A stretch of DNA of 64,000 nucleotides from assembly GCF_012027725.1 (NCBI RefSeq), contig NZ_SJOU01000014.1:1-64000 (forward strand), read 5' to 3'. The stretch is from Olsenella sp. SW781 (GTDB taxonomy: Bacteria > Actinomycetota > Coriobacteriia > Coriobacteriales > Atopobiaceae). The position numbers and the translations under genes are program-made. The notes below the pieces were generated by a model. It did no database searches. It was given only the letters and a program-made list of their open reading frames with translations, and was not told the origin of the DNA. This document shows, piece by piece, positions 28,179 through 39,112 of this stretch. The first letter of the stretch is position 1. The number at the start of each line of letters is the position of its first letter.

Positions 28179-29045
28179 TCAGCTTGCGCTGCCCAGACGC
28201 CCTTCTCGCCGGCAGGTCATCAGCATGTGACGGGAGACGGCGTGATGCGCGCAGCTGCCGATCACGTGGCTCGCGGCGAGCTTGGCCGCCTCGCTCGCGC
28301 CCTTCGGGGCGTAGGCGTGCGAGAAGCGCTCGAGCATGGCGAGGTCGTTGCCGCCGTCGCCGTAGACGGCCACGTCGCTCTCGGCGATGCCGAGGTGCCC
28401 CGCGAGCCAGGCCACGGCCTCGCCCTTGTTGACCCGGGCGTCGGTGAGCTCGAAGAGGTCGCCGTCGAAGGAGGCGTTCACGATCGAGCGGGCATGGTCG
28501 GCAATGAAGCCGGCCAGCTCGCGGCGAAGCGCCCCGTCGGCTACGCGGAAGTTGACCTTGCAGATCGGGCGCGCCAGCACGTCGGCGTCCGTCTGGTCGA
28601 AGTGGGTGTCGGGGGCGGGCGGCCGCCGGCGCAGCCGATGCGCGACGAGCCTCCCAAGCAGCCCGGGGGACGGGCGGAGCCCCGCGAGGAAGCTCTCGCG
28701 CGTGCCTCGGACATAGGTGCCGTCCTCGGCGATGCAGTTGAAGCACACCTCGGGAAACGCGGAAAGGAGCTCCTCGAGCGTCTGTGGGTCGAAGTGCGAG
28801 AAGCGCAGCAGCTCCCCGCGCGCGTCGCAGATGAGCGCGCCGTTTGCGGAGACGGTTTCGAGCGGAAGGTCGCCAAAGCCGAGCGTGGAGGCGCGGCGCA
28901 CGGCGCGCCCGGTTGCGAGCGCCACGTGGCGGCCCGCGTCAAGCACGCGCCTCAGCTGCAGGAGGATGGCGCGGTCCGTCTGGTGGAGCGCGTTGAAGAG
29001 CGTCCCATCGAGGTCGCTGGCAAAGAGTCTGATCAGGGGTCCCAC
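28179..29045 (-). CDS. Cof-type HAD-IIB phosphatase
   Basis: About 285-288 residues. Motif I is ASDLDGTLF, motif II ATGRAV, motif III Lys in NKGEAVAWL, and motif IV GDGGNDLAML; C2 cap between. Generic sugar-phosphate or cofactor phosphatase of the Cof family, a second copy in this window (see 8884). The start is unclear: the in-frame GTG at 29045 has its ribosome site too close, while a CTG at 29036 gives MIRLFASDLDG, the usual family N-terminus, 8 nt after GGAGG. An upstream frame to 29147 reads as low-quality sequence. Confidence 0.85.
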   Translation of the reverse strand: MGPLIRLFASDLDGTLFNALHQTDRAILLQLRRVLDAGRHVALATGRAVRRASTLGFGDLPLETVSANGALICDARGELLRFSHFDPQTLEELLSAFPEVCFNCIAEDGTYVRGTRESFLAGLRPSPGLLGRLVAHRLRRRPPAPDTHFDQTDADVLARPICKVNFRVADGALRRELAGFIADHARSIVNASFDGDLFELTDARVNKGEAVAWLAGHLGIAESDVAVYGDGGNDLAMLERFSHAYAPKGASEAAKLAASHVIGSCAHHAVSRHMLMTCRREGRLGSAS

Positions 29046-29221
29046 CTCCCACGGCGATACAGGAGGCAGTATATCGCCCCGTTGCCGCCGCGTTGGGGAT
29101 GCCGCCGCCCAGCCGCGCGGAGCTGCCGCTCGTCCAAGGTGACACAAAGCCGACGCAACACGTCGTTTTTCTCACGTTTTGAGTTTGCTCGTGCAAACGT
29201 CAAATGGGGCCGCTGGGGGAG

Positions 29222-29285
29222 GGCGAGAAGAACGCGGAGGCGAGAAGAACGCGGGGACAAGAAGCACGCGGAGGCGAGAGAAGCC
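29222..29285. repeat. Tandem array of the GGCGAGAAGAACG motif (17-bp period)
   Basis: GGCGAGAAGAACGCGGA (29222), GGCGAGAAGAACGCGGG (29239), GACAAGAAGCACGCGGA (29256), then a partial GGCGAGAGAAGCC (29273). Two exact and two decaying copies between two minus-strand genes. Otherwise nothing is seen in 29046-29287. Confidence 0.8.
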
Positions 29286-29287
29286 CG

Positions 29288-30139
29288 CTACTGCACCGTC
29301 ACGGCTCCCTCGGGAACGGCGACCTCAGCGTCGCTTGCCACGACCACGTTGTTCCCGGGCTTCTCCGGCTCGCCCGGCCATTCCGGCACGTAGCTCACGT
29401 GCGCGAGCTCGCGCCCGAAGGCCGCCTCGACCTCGCGCAGCGTGCGCGCGCCGCGCCCCTCGCAGGCGCAGCGGACGTTCGCGAGGTAGACGCCGTCCTC
29501 GGCGAGGTGCCCGCGCACCACCCGCGCGCCCTCGTCGGTGGTGAGCGGCCCGAGCGGGCGCTTGCCCGAGAACGCGTCGTTGACGATCACGTCGTAAGGC
29601 TCCGCAGCGGCGCGGAGGAACCCCCAGGCGTCATCGTTTACCAGGCGAATGCGCCCGTCCTTCTCGGCTCCCGTCTCCTCGAGGCAGTCGTCTAGGAAGA
29701 ACCGCTCGCGTGCCAGCTTCGTGATGGCGGGGTCGACCTCGACCACGTCCACGCGCGCGGCCGGCACGTACGCGGCCAGGTACTTGGGGAGCGAGTAGCC
29801 GCCGCCTCCCATGACCATCACGCGCAGCGGACGGTCGGCCGACCGCCCGCGGGCGGAGACGAGCCCCTCGATGATGGCGGCCATCGCGCGGTGATACTCG
29901 CAGGCAAGCTCGAAGCGCAGGTCGTGGGGGACGTAGCTCACGGACTGAAACGTGCCGTTGACGTTGAGCAGGCGCACGGGCGTCTTGTCCTCGGTCAGCG
30001 AGTCAAAGACGAGGGTGAGGCCGAACTTGGTGCGCAGCACGCTCACGCCGCGCCGGCGCAGCCCCCAGAGCAGGACGACCAGCACGACGGTGCAGACGAC
30101 GGTCAGGATGAGGAGGGCGTAGACGAGCTCTCTCAACAT
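29288..30139 (-). CDS. Spermidine-synthase-like (SpeE fold) membrane-anchored protein
   Basis: 283 residues from ATG 30139 (AAAAGGGG upstream). One N-terminal membrane helix (about 6-28), then an SpeE-type Rossmann methyltransferase fold: VMVMGGGGYSLPKYL nucleotide-binding turn, DVVEVDPAI acidic strand end, NDDAWGFLRAAAEPYDVIVNDAF active-site region. Family members transfer aminopropyl groups or are fused to transporters; the usual polyamine-site residues are not all clear, so the substrate is open. Divergent from tatA-like 30255. Confidence 0.75.
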   Translation of the reverse strand: MLRELVYALLILTVVCTVVLVVLLWGLRRRGVSVLRTKFGLTLVFDSLTEDKTPVRLLNVNGTFQSVSYVPHDLRFELACEYHRAMAAIIEGLVSARGRSADRPLRVMVMGGGGYSLPKYLAAYVPAARVDVVEVDPAITKLARERFFLDDCLEETGAEKDGRIRLVNDDAWGFLRAAAEPYDVIVNDAFSGKRPLGPLTTDEGARVVRGHLAEDGVYLANVRCACEGRGARTLREVEAAFGRELAHVSYVPEWPGEPEKPGNNVVVASDAEVAVPEGAVTVQ

Positions 30140-30163
30140 GGGCCCCTTTTCGCGTTTTAGAGA

Positions 30164-30193
30164 TTGTGAGTAGCGCGTAACGTCGGCTATACT
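30164..30193 (+). promoter_or_regulatory. Promoter for the tatA-like/greA transcript
   Basis: TTGTGA (30164-30169), 18-bp spacer, TATACT (30188-30193). Confidence 0.55.
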
Positions 30194-30254
30194 AGCTGAT
30201 GCTGTATTGGGCCTGGGGCCCGTCTGAGACAACGCACCGGAAGGACACTTCATC

Positions 30255-30578
30255 ATGATTCTTGGCATGGGGCCGCTTGAGATCGTCATCATCCTCGTCA
30301 TCGTGCTGGTCATCTTTGGGCCCAAGAACCTCCCCAAGATCGGCAGCGCCCTTGGCAAGACCGTCAAGAACGTTCGCGAGGGCATGGAAGAGGGCAAGGA
30401 CGAGAAGGACGAGAGCCCGATCGAGTCCCATGACGACTCCGTCGAGGTCATCGAGGACGAGGACGACGCCGACGCCCCCGAGACCGCTGCCGACGACGCG
30501 GTGTTCTGCTCCAAGTGCGGCGCCAAGAACGCGGCCGACGCCGGGTTCTGCTCCAAGTGCGGCAACAAGCTCAACTAG
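30255..30578 (+). CDS. TatA-like protein with a C-terminal zinc ribbon
   Basis: 107 residues. Residues 1-45 are a TatA/B unit: short membrane helix (LEIVIILVIVLVIF), the FGPKNLPKIG hinge and an amphipathic helix (SALGKTVKNVREGMEEG). Then an acidic linker (about 50-80) and a zinc ribbon with two knuckles, CSKCG at about 85 and CSKCG at about 98, ending GNKLN. Typical TatA ends after the acidic tail; the ribbon is extra. It would form or modify the twin-arginine export pore, with the ribbon in the cytosol. TatC is not in the window, so it might instead be a stand-alone membrane adaptor. Confidence 0.8.
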   Translation: MILGMGPLEIVIILVIVLVIFGPKNLPKIGSALGKTVKNVREGMEEGKDEKDESPIESHDDSVEVIEDEDDADAPETAADDAVFCSKCGAKNAADAGFCSKCGNKLN

Positions 30579-30605
30579 TGGCACGCGGCAGGTAGGGAGC
30601 AGCGC

Positions 30606-31085
30606 ATGGACAGCACCAAGAAGATCGAGCTCACCTCCGAGGGTCGCCAGAAGCTCGTCGACGAGCTCGCGTACCGCGAGGGCGAGAAGCACGACGAGAT
30701 CGTCGAGCGCATCAAGGAGGCCCGCGGCTTCGGTGACCTCTCCGAGAACTCCGAGTACGACGCCGCCAAGGAGGAGGAGGCGCGCAACGCCGCGCGCATC
30801 AACGAGATTCGCCAGATTCTCTCCGTTGCCACGGTCGTCGAGGCCGGCCCCGCGCACGACCTCACGGTCTCCATCGGCACCACCGTCGAGCTGAAGGACG
30901 AGAAGGGCAAGGCGTCCACCTTCACCATCGTGGGCACCACCGAGACCAACTCCCTCGAGCACAAGATCTCCAACGAGTCCCCCGTGGGCAGCGCCCTGGT
31001 GGGCCACCGCGAGGGCGACGAGGTCGAGGTCGTCGCGCCGTCCGGCAAGACGAGGAAGTACGTCATCACGGGGATTTCCCGCTAG
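30606..31085 (+). CDS. greA: Transcription elongation factor GreA
   Basis: 159 residues, the standard length. N-terminal coiled coil with the acidic tip in GFGDLSENSEYDAAKEEE, C-terminal FKBP-like domain (VELKDEKG, ISNESPVGSALVGHREGD). Enters the RNA polymerase secondary channel and stimulates cleavage of backtracked RNA. Probably co-transcribed with the TatA-like gene 27 bp upstream; lysS follows after a hairpin. Confidence 0.97.
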   Translation: MDSTKKIELTSEGRQKLVDELAYREGEKHDEIVERIKEARGFGDLSENSEYDAAKEEEARNAARINEIRQILSVATVVEAGPAHDLTVSIGTTVELKDEKGKASTFTIVGTTETNSLEHKISNESPVGSALVGHREGDEVEVVAPSGKTRKYVITGISR

Positions 31086-31119
31086 GTCGGCACTTCCTCT
31101 CCGGCAAGCAGCAAGCGTG

Positions 31120-31154
31120 GCGCCCCGTGTCTGCGTATCGCAGGTGCGGGGCGC
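31120..31154 (+). promoter_or_regulatory. Interrupted hairpin before lysS
   Basis: GCGCCCCG (31120-31127) pairs with 31147-31154, and CTGCG with CGCAG inside, separated by 3-nt internal loops. It ends 9 nt before the lysS ribosome site GAAAGGG, so it may terminate greA transcripts or modulate lysS. Confidence 0.5.
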
Positions 31155-31174
31155 TTCTATCTGAAAGGGACAAC

Positions 31175-33394
31175 ATGGCAGAGAACACCGCCGCGGGCAC
31201 CGCCGCCACCGACGAGCGCGCGATGCGCCGCGCCCGCCGCCAGGCGCTCATCGACGCGGGCGTGAACCCGTATCCCATCGCCTCCGAGGTCACGGCGCAC
31301 GCCGCCGAGCTCGAGGCCAAGTACGCCGACCTCGCGGACGGCACGGACACCGAGGACGTGGTGAGCGTCGCCGGCCGCATCCGGGCGCTCCGCAAGCAGG
31401 GCAAGGCCGCATTCATCGTGCTCGAGGACGTGACGGGCTCCATCCAGCTCTTCTGCCGCCACGACGTGCTCGGTGACGAGGGCTGGGACCTTCTCGGCAA
31501 GCTCGACCTCGGAGACATCCTAGGTGCCACGGGTGCCGTCATGCGCACGCGCCGCGGGCAGCTCTCCGTCTCTCCGACGCAGCTCACGGTGCTCTCCAAG
31601 TCCCTGCGCCCGCTGCCCGAGAAGTTCCACGGCCTCACGGACCGCGAGGTCCGCTACCGCCAGCGCTACGTTGACCTCATCATGAACCCCGAGGTCCGCG
31701 ACGTCTTCCGCAAGCGCAGCCAGATCATCTCCCTCATCCGCCGCTACATGGAGGCCGAGGGCTACATGGAGGTCGAGACGCCGATGATGCACGCCATCCT
31801 CGGCGGTGCCAACGCGCGTCCCTTCGTGACGCACTTCAACGCGCTCGACCGCGACTTCTACCTGCGCATCGCAACGGAGCTGCCGCTCAAGCGCCTCATC
31901 GTGGGCGGCATGGAGCGCGTCTTTGAGATCGGCCGCCAGTTCCGCAACGAAGGCATGGACCTCACGCACAACCCCGAGTTCACCTCGATGGAGGCCTACT
32001 GCGCCTACTCCGACCTCGAGGGCATGAAGCGCCTCTCCGAGGGTCTGTTCAAGGCCATCGCGCGCGAGGTCTGCGGCTGCGAGGAAGGCCACGAGGTCAT
32101 CACCTTCCAGGGACAGCAGATCGACATGTCCGGCACCTGGGCGAGCCGCCCGCTCTCCGAGATCGCCTCCGAGTGCGTGGGCGAGGAGCTCACGATGGAC
32201 ACCCCCATCGAGCACCTGCGCGAGCTCTGCGAGAAGCACGGCGTCGAGGTCCAGCCCAGCTGGGGCGCCGGCAAGCTCCTCTTTGAGCTCTACGACGAGC
32301 TGGGCGAGAAGACCATCGTCAACCCCACCTTCGTGTGCGACTACCCGGAGGAGGTCTCCCCGCTCTCCAAGCGCAAGGCCGAGGACCCGCGCCTGACCGA
32401 CCGCTTTGAGCTGGTCATCGCCGGCCACGAGTACGCCAACGCCTTTTCCGAGCTCAACGACCCCGTGGACCAGGCCGGCCGCTTTGCCGAGCAGGTTGCC
32501 GCCAAGGGCATGGGCGACGACGAGGCCATGGGCTACGACTACGACTACGTGCGCGCCCTCGAGTACGGCATGCCGCCGGCGGGCGGCATCGGCTACGGTA
32601 TCGACCGCATGATCATGCTCTTCTGCGACCAGCCCGCGATCCGCGACGTGCTGCTCTTCCCGGCCATGAAGCCGGAGACCATCACGCGCGCGGACATCGA
32701 GGCCCAGGTCGCGGGCGTGGTGACGGACAACGCCGCCGCCTCCGTGGACGCCATCGCCGAGGACAGCGAGAAGGTCACGGCCGCCACGGCGGAGGCCCCT
32801 GCGGCGCTCGTCGCCGGCATTGACCGCGATGCCGCGCTCGCCCTTCTCGCCAAGCACAACCACGAGGAGTTCCACCTCGAGCACGGCCAGACCGTCGGCG
32901 GCGTGATGCGCGTCTTCGCCGAGGAGATGGACCCCGACAACGCCGACTTCTGGGAGGTCGTGGGCATCCTGCACGACCTCGACTGGGAGGAGCACGCCGA
33001 CGACCCGGCCAACCACACGGTCTACGCCGCTGAGCTGCTGCGCGCGGCGGGTGCCTCCGAGGAGCTCGTGCGTGCCATCCAGTCGCACAACTCCGACAAC
33101 AACCCCGATTTGCCCGCGCCCGAGCTCCCCATGGAGAAGGTCCTCTTTGCCGTGGACGAGCTCACGGGCCTCATCGGCGCGGCCGTGATCATGCGCCCGA
33201 GCAAGTCCGTCATGGACTTCGAGGTGAAGTCGCTCAAGAAGAAGTTCAAGGACAAGCGCTTCGCCGCCGGCTGCAACCGCGACGTCATCCGCAAGGGCGC
33301 CGAGCTCTGCGGCTGGGAGCTCGACGAGCTCTTCTCGCGCACCATCGACGCGATGAAGGCCATCGCGCCCGACCGCGACACGTTTGGCAAGTAG
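31175..33394 (+). CDS. lysS: Lysyl-tRNA synthetase fused to an HD-type phosphohydrolase domain
   Basis: 739 residues from ATG 31175; normal bacterial LysRS is about 500. Residues about 20-160: OB-fold anticodon domain (VSVAGRIRALRKQGKAAF). About 165-505: class II core with motif 1 (YVDLIMNPEVR..F..RS), motif 2 (FEIGRQFRNEGMD) and motif 3 (GIGYGIDRMIML). After a linker, about 550-739 is an HD domain: HEEFHLEHGQ, GILHDLDWEEHA with the HD pair, HTVYAAELLRAAG and IQSHN, the layout of stand-alone predicted HD hydrolases (COG2316-like). The histidines and Asp are intact. The fusion joins tRNA charging to an unknown phosphohydrolase activity. Confidence 0.93.
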   Translation: MAENTAAGTAATDERAMRRARRQALIDAGVNPYPIASEVTAHAAELEAKYADLADGTDTEDVVSVAGRIRALRKQGKAAFIVLEDVTGSIQLFCRHDVLGDEGWDLLGKLDLGDILGATGAVMRTRRGQLSVSPTQLTVLSKSLRPLPEKFHGLTDREVRYRQRYVDLIMNPEVRDVFRKRSQIISLIRRYMEAEGYMEVETPMMHAILGGANARPFVTHFNALDRDFYLRIATELPLKRLIVGGMERVFEIGRQFRNEGMDLTHNPEFTSMEAYCAYSDLEGMKRLSEGLFKAIAREVCGCEEGHEVITFQGQQIDMSGTWASRPLSEIASECVGEELTMDTPIEHLRELCEKHGVEVQPSWGAGKLLFELYDELGEKTIVNPTFVCDYPEEVSPLSKRKAEDPRLTDRFELVIAGHEYANAFSELNDPVDQAGRFAEQVAAKGMGDDEAMGYDYDYVRALEYGMPPAGGIGYGIDRMIMLFCDQPAIRDVLLFPAMKPETITRADIEAQVAGVVTDNAAASVDAIAEDSEKVTAATAEAPAALVAGIDRDAALALLAKHNHEEFHLEHGQTVGGVMRVFAEEMDPDNADFWEVVGILHDLDWEEHADDPANHTVYAAELLRAAGASEELVRAIQSHNSDNNPDLPAPELPMEKVLFAVDELTGLIGAAVIMRPSKSVMDFEVKSLKKKFKDKRFAAGCNRDVIRKGAELCGWELDELFSRTIDAMKAIAPDRDTFGK

Positions 33395-33435
33395 CGACAG
33401 GGCGCCCGTCCTTCTCGTTGTTTCGCTCTGCGGCG

Positions 33436-33571
33436 GCCGACACTCATGAGTGTCGGCTGCCGTGTCATTTTCAGCCGGCACTTCTCGACAAACGCCAAGA
33501 AGGGGCCGGCACTCCTGCGGACAGGCCACCCTTTTGGCCGGCACTCCTTGCCGGCACTCATGAGTGTCGGC
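33436..33571. repeat. REP-E palindromes (GCCGRCACTC family)
   Basis: Palindromes at 33436-33457 (GCCGACACT / AGTGTCGGC around CATG, 22 bp) and 33550-33571, with half-units GCCGGCACTTC, GCCGGCACTCC between. The same family occupies 34971-35108 and 45002-45157. Confidence 0.8.
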
Positions 33572-33591
33572 TGCGCTCCGACCGCTCGGTG

Positions 33592-34704
33592 TCACCACCC
33601 GGGCTTCTCGCTGGGAAGCGCCGGCAGCATCTGGCTGAGAAGGACGCGACGGGCGTGGGCGCATCCCTCGTCGGCAAGAATTCCCCTGACCTTGGTCTCG
33701 TAGCTGGCGCCCTCATGCACTGCGAGTGCGTGTGCGACGCGGGCGAGGTAGGCGTTGAGCGCGGGCAGGGTGCTCACGTTCTTATAGCTCGCCGGAAACA
33801 CGGAGATCCCGCAGGTCTGGTAGTCGCGGATTCTGCGCTGATCCTCCTCGAAGGCAGCCTCGCTGATATGCTCCTTGCCGTTGTACTCAGATGCGGTGAG
33901 CTGGTCCGGCCAGTGAAAGTCGGGCCGCATGCGCTGATGCTCGATGAGGTCACGCACCTCATGCGGCCACTCGATGGGCGCGTTCTCGAGGAAGGGCGGC
34001 GTCTCTATGCCCCCGAGCTCTCCCGGAAGCTTGAACGCAAACGAGAGGAGCGTCTCCTCGGGGGAGCCGGACCCGTCCTGAACGAGGCCGGCGGCTCGCC
34101 GGGCTTGGGCAAGGCCCTTGATGCCGGTCGCCTCCCCCAGGAAGACGCGCAGGTCGGCGGCGTGCGCGATGGGCTCGAGCTCGAAGGCGCAGGCGCCGTG
34201 CGCCGGGTCGAAGGGGTCGCGCGCATAGGATCCACAGGCCTCCATGGGAAACGTTAAGAGTCGGTAGAGGCTCGCGTTGTCGGTGAGCGCCCCGTGTCTT
34301 ACGAGGGTCGCGAGGGCCTGCTGCATCCGCACCATGCTGAGCGCAGGGGACTCGACAAAGATGCGGAGGTCGCCGCCGCCCGCGTAGTCCCAGGCGCGCC
34401 CGTCCTCGTGCACGACTTCATAGAACGCCGCGTCCGGCAGATGCGACAGCAAGGCACGCGACCTGACGAGGGAGGATTCCGTCCGGTCCCGGCGAGAGAA
34501 GAAGGTGAGCTCGAGTGGGCGTGCGCTCGAGATGCCCCCGAGGCCGTCGGGGAGGGAGGCGCGTAGGGCGGAGAGGTCAATCGGGCCTTGTCGGACCATG
34601 GGGGCGGCGCCCGGCGCGGGCACAAGCCGCAGGTCTGGGTCGCGCCGAGCGATGCGCGTGAACTTGAGCGAGTCGGTGCCTGCGAGAAAGATGCTCTCCG
34701 CCAT
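33592..34704 (-). CDS. Coriobacterial protein with a DUF559/Vsr-like nuclease-fold C-terminus
   Basis: 370 residues. The N-terminal two thirds (FLAGTDSLKF, RPLELTFFSRRDRTESSLV) is unassigned. The C-terminal part (about 265-350) reads RPDFHWPDQLTASEYNGKEH followed by EEDQRRIRDYQTCGISVFPAS, the spacing of DUF559/very-short-patch-repair-type endonuclease folds: Asp, then Glu before Y-x-G-x-x-H, then D-x-x-R. Nuclease activity is possible but not shown. Ribosome site GGAAGGGGG. It sits where Bacillus carries ctsR-mcsA-mcsB between lysS and clpC and is bounded by REP-E repeats on both sides, suggesting later insertion. Confidence 0.55.
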   Translation of the reverse strand: MAESIFLAGTDSLKFTRIARRDPDLRLVPAPGAAPMVRQGPIDLSALRASLPDGLGGISSARPLELTFFSRRDRTESSLVRSRALLSHLPDAAFYEVVHEDGRAWDYAGGGDLRIFVESPALSMVRMQQALATLVRHGALTDNASLYRLLTFPMEACGSYARDPFDPAHGACAFELEPIAHAADLRVFLGEATGIKGLAQARRAAGLVQDGSGSPEETLLSFAFKLPGELGGIETPPFLENAPIEWPHEVRDLIEHQRMRPDFHWPDQLTASEYNGKEHISEAAFEEDQRRIRDYQTCGISVFPASYKNVSTLPALNAYLARVAHALAVHEGASYETKVRGILADEGCAHARRVLLSQMLPALPSEKPGW

Positions 34705-34970
34705 GAGGCCCCCTTTCCTTCGGTGGGCTCGAAAGCCTAGCGGGGGGCACTTGCGCGAAGCGCTCCATCTGGTTGCCGGCCTCTGACCAAACTCTGCGTT
34801 TTCCTGTCGACATGCCGAGAAAAGAGCAGGTCGGGCGAGGTGTGAGCCACGCGCATGGCATAGGGGGCTTTTGCCTTGACATTCTGTTGATGCGCCAAAC
34901 CATCACAACCCGTGTGGTCCGGCGTTCAGGGCAGGGGCCTGAGACGAAAGCCCCTTGCGCCCCGCTCGTA

Positions 34971-35108
34971 GCCGACACCTATGAGTGTCGGCAAGGAGTG
35001 TCGGCTGATTTGGCGGGCTGTCGACAGGAGTGTCGGCAATCTCTCGGGGTTTAGCGAGAAGTGCCGGCTGGTGGCAGGCGTTCAGCCGGCACTTATAAGT
35101 GCCGGCTG
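34971..35108. repeat. REP-E cluster before clpC
   Basis: Units at 34971-34992 and a 26-bp perfect palindrome at 35083-35108 (CAGCCGGCACTT / AAGTGCCGGCTG), with half-units GGAGTGTCGGC between. The rest of the 605-bp gap 34705-35309 has no gene; GGCGAGAAGAACG lies at 35216. Confidence 0.8.
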
Positions 35109-35309
35109 AGGAGGGGCGACCGGAGGATGCCGGCTGAAGAGGGGCGACCGGAGGAGGAGGTCGTCTGGAGGAGGGCCTGCTGAGGGGGGCCTCGCGAAGG
35201 GAGGGGCGGAAAAAAGGCGAGAAGAACGTCACGTCGCTTATCGCGTTTGCGCTGGGCGCGTGGTGGGTACAAACTATAACCGTGAAACGACCATGGGAGG
35301 GAACCCCCT

Positions 35310-37889
<2,580 letters not shown>

Positions 37890-37895
37890 CGCGAC

Positions 37896-37931
37896 AGGGG
37901 GACGGAGGGGCCGTGGCCGCTCCGTCCCCCT
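37896..37931 (+). terminator. Terminator-like hairpin after clpC
   Basis: AGGGGGACGGAG (37896-37907) pairs perfectly with 37920-37931; no U tract follows. Confidence 0.6.
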
Positions 37932-37946
37932 CACCTCCGACCTCTC

Positions 37947-37975
37947 ATGACCCATTGCCGCCGAGGCCGTATACT
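37947..37975 (+). promoter_or_regulatory. disA promoter
   Basis: TATACT (37970-37975) with a weak ATGACC box 17 bp upstream. TATACTGG also precedes cysS (40578) and rlmB (43483). Confidence 0.5.
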
Positions 37976-38032
37976 GGGGGATGAGAAGACCGGCCGGCCC
38001 GTTTGAGGTCGGCGCACATGAAGGGGCCGCCC

Positions 38033-39112
38033 ATGGACGCATCCCAGCTGAACACGGGTGTCGCGGAGCGCGAGCAGCGCCTGCAGGACGCCATCAGGAA
38101 CACCGCCCCCGGCACGCCCCTCAGGGTGGCGCTCGACATGATCCTCGCCGGCCACCTCGGGGCGCTCATCTGCGTCGGTGACACCGAGAACGTGCTCGCC
38201 GCCGGCGACGACGGCTTCAAGCTCGACGTCTCGTTCACGGCCAACCGCCTCTTCGAGCTCTGCAAGATGGACGGTGCCGTGGTCATCGACCGCGACATCA
38301 CCAAGATCCTGCGCGCCAACTACCACCTGAACCCCGACCCGTCGCTGCCCACCTCCGAGACCGGCACGCGCCACCGCACCGCCGCGCGGATGAGCCTGCT
38401 CACCAAGGCGACGGTCATCTCGGTGTCCTCGCGCCGCTCCGTCGTAAACGTCTACGTGGACGGCAAGGGCTTCCAGATCAAGAGCGTGCGCGACCTCTTC
38501 GTCCTGGGCAACCAGCTCACCGTGGCGATGCAGAACACGCGCTCGCAGCTCGACCGGAGCCTGCTGCGCCTCACGAGCCTCGAGCTCGACGACTGCGTCA
38601 CGCTCGGCGACCTCACGGACATCTTCTACCTCTTCGAGGTGCTCATGTCCGCGGGCTCCGAGCTCGACGAGTGCATCGTCCAGCTCGGAAACGAGGGCAA
38701 GATCGCCCAGATGCAGCGCGAGGAGTACCTCTCGGGCGTGGACGAGGCCTACACGCTCATGATTCGCGACTACGCGGTCGACTCCTCCGAGGAGGCCGCG
38801 CGAACCATCCGCAAGCGCCTCCACGACACCGTCAACGCGCAGCTGCGCTCCGCCAAGCTCGTGGCCAAGATCCTCGGCTACGGGGACGAGCGCGGCGAGG
38901 ACTCCATCATGACGCCGCTCGGGCTGCGCACGCTCTCGCGCGTCCCGGTGGTCCGGGACGGCATGGCCGACAAGATCGTCGACGAGTACGGCTCACTCCA
39001 GGAGATTCTCGAGGCCGTCGACGATGACCCGCAGCGCCTCGGCGAGATCGGCGTGAAGAACCCCGACATCCTCGCCAGCAGCCTGCACCGCATGTGGGGG
39101 AAGGGCGAGTGA
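38033..39112 (+). CDS. disA: DNA integrity scanning diadenylate cyclase DisA
   Basis: 359 residues from ATG 38033 (AAGGGG 6 nt upstream; ATGs at 38003 and 38018 lack this). N-terminal DAC domain with both catalytic motifs, DGA in KMDGAVVI and RHR in TGTRHRTAARM; central helical linker; C-terminal HhH DNA-binding domain (YGSLQEILEAV). Makes cyclic di-AMP from two ATP and scans for branched DNA. Its stop overlaps the ispD start (TGATG), as expected from the conserved disA-ispD-ispF order; radA, its usual upstream partner, is missing. Confidence 0.97.
   Translation: MDASQLNTGVAEREQRLQDAIRNTAPGTPLRVALDMILAGHLGALICVGDTENVLAAGDDGFKLDVSFTANRLFELCKMDGAVVIDRDITKILRANYHLNPDPSLPTSETGTRHRTAARMSLLTKATVISVSSRRSVVNVYVDGKGFQIKSVRDLFVLGNQLTVAMQNTRSQLDRSLLRLTSLELDDCVTLGDLTDIFYLFEVLMSAGSELDECIVQLGNEGKIAQMQREEYLSGVDEAYTLMIRDYAVDSSEEAARTIRKRLHDTVNAQLRSAKLVAKILGYGDERGEDSIMTPLGLRTLSRVPVVRDGMADKIVDEYGSLQEILEAVDDDPQRLGEIGVKNPDILASSLHRMWGKGE

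Noticed and set aside
33592-34704. Assigning the DUF559-like protein as a restriction enzyme
   Set aside because: Only the fold-like spacing is visible; there is no methylase, specificity subunit or other defence gene beside it.
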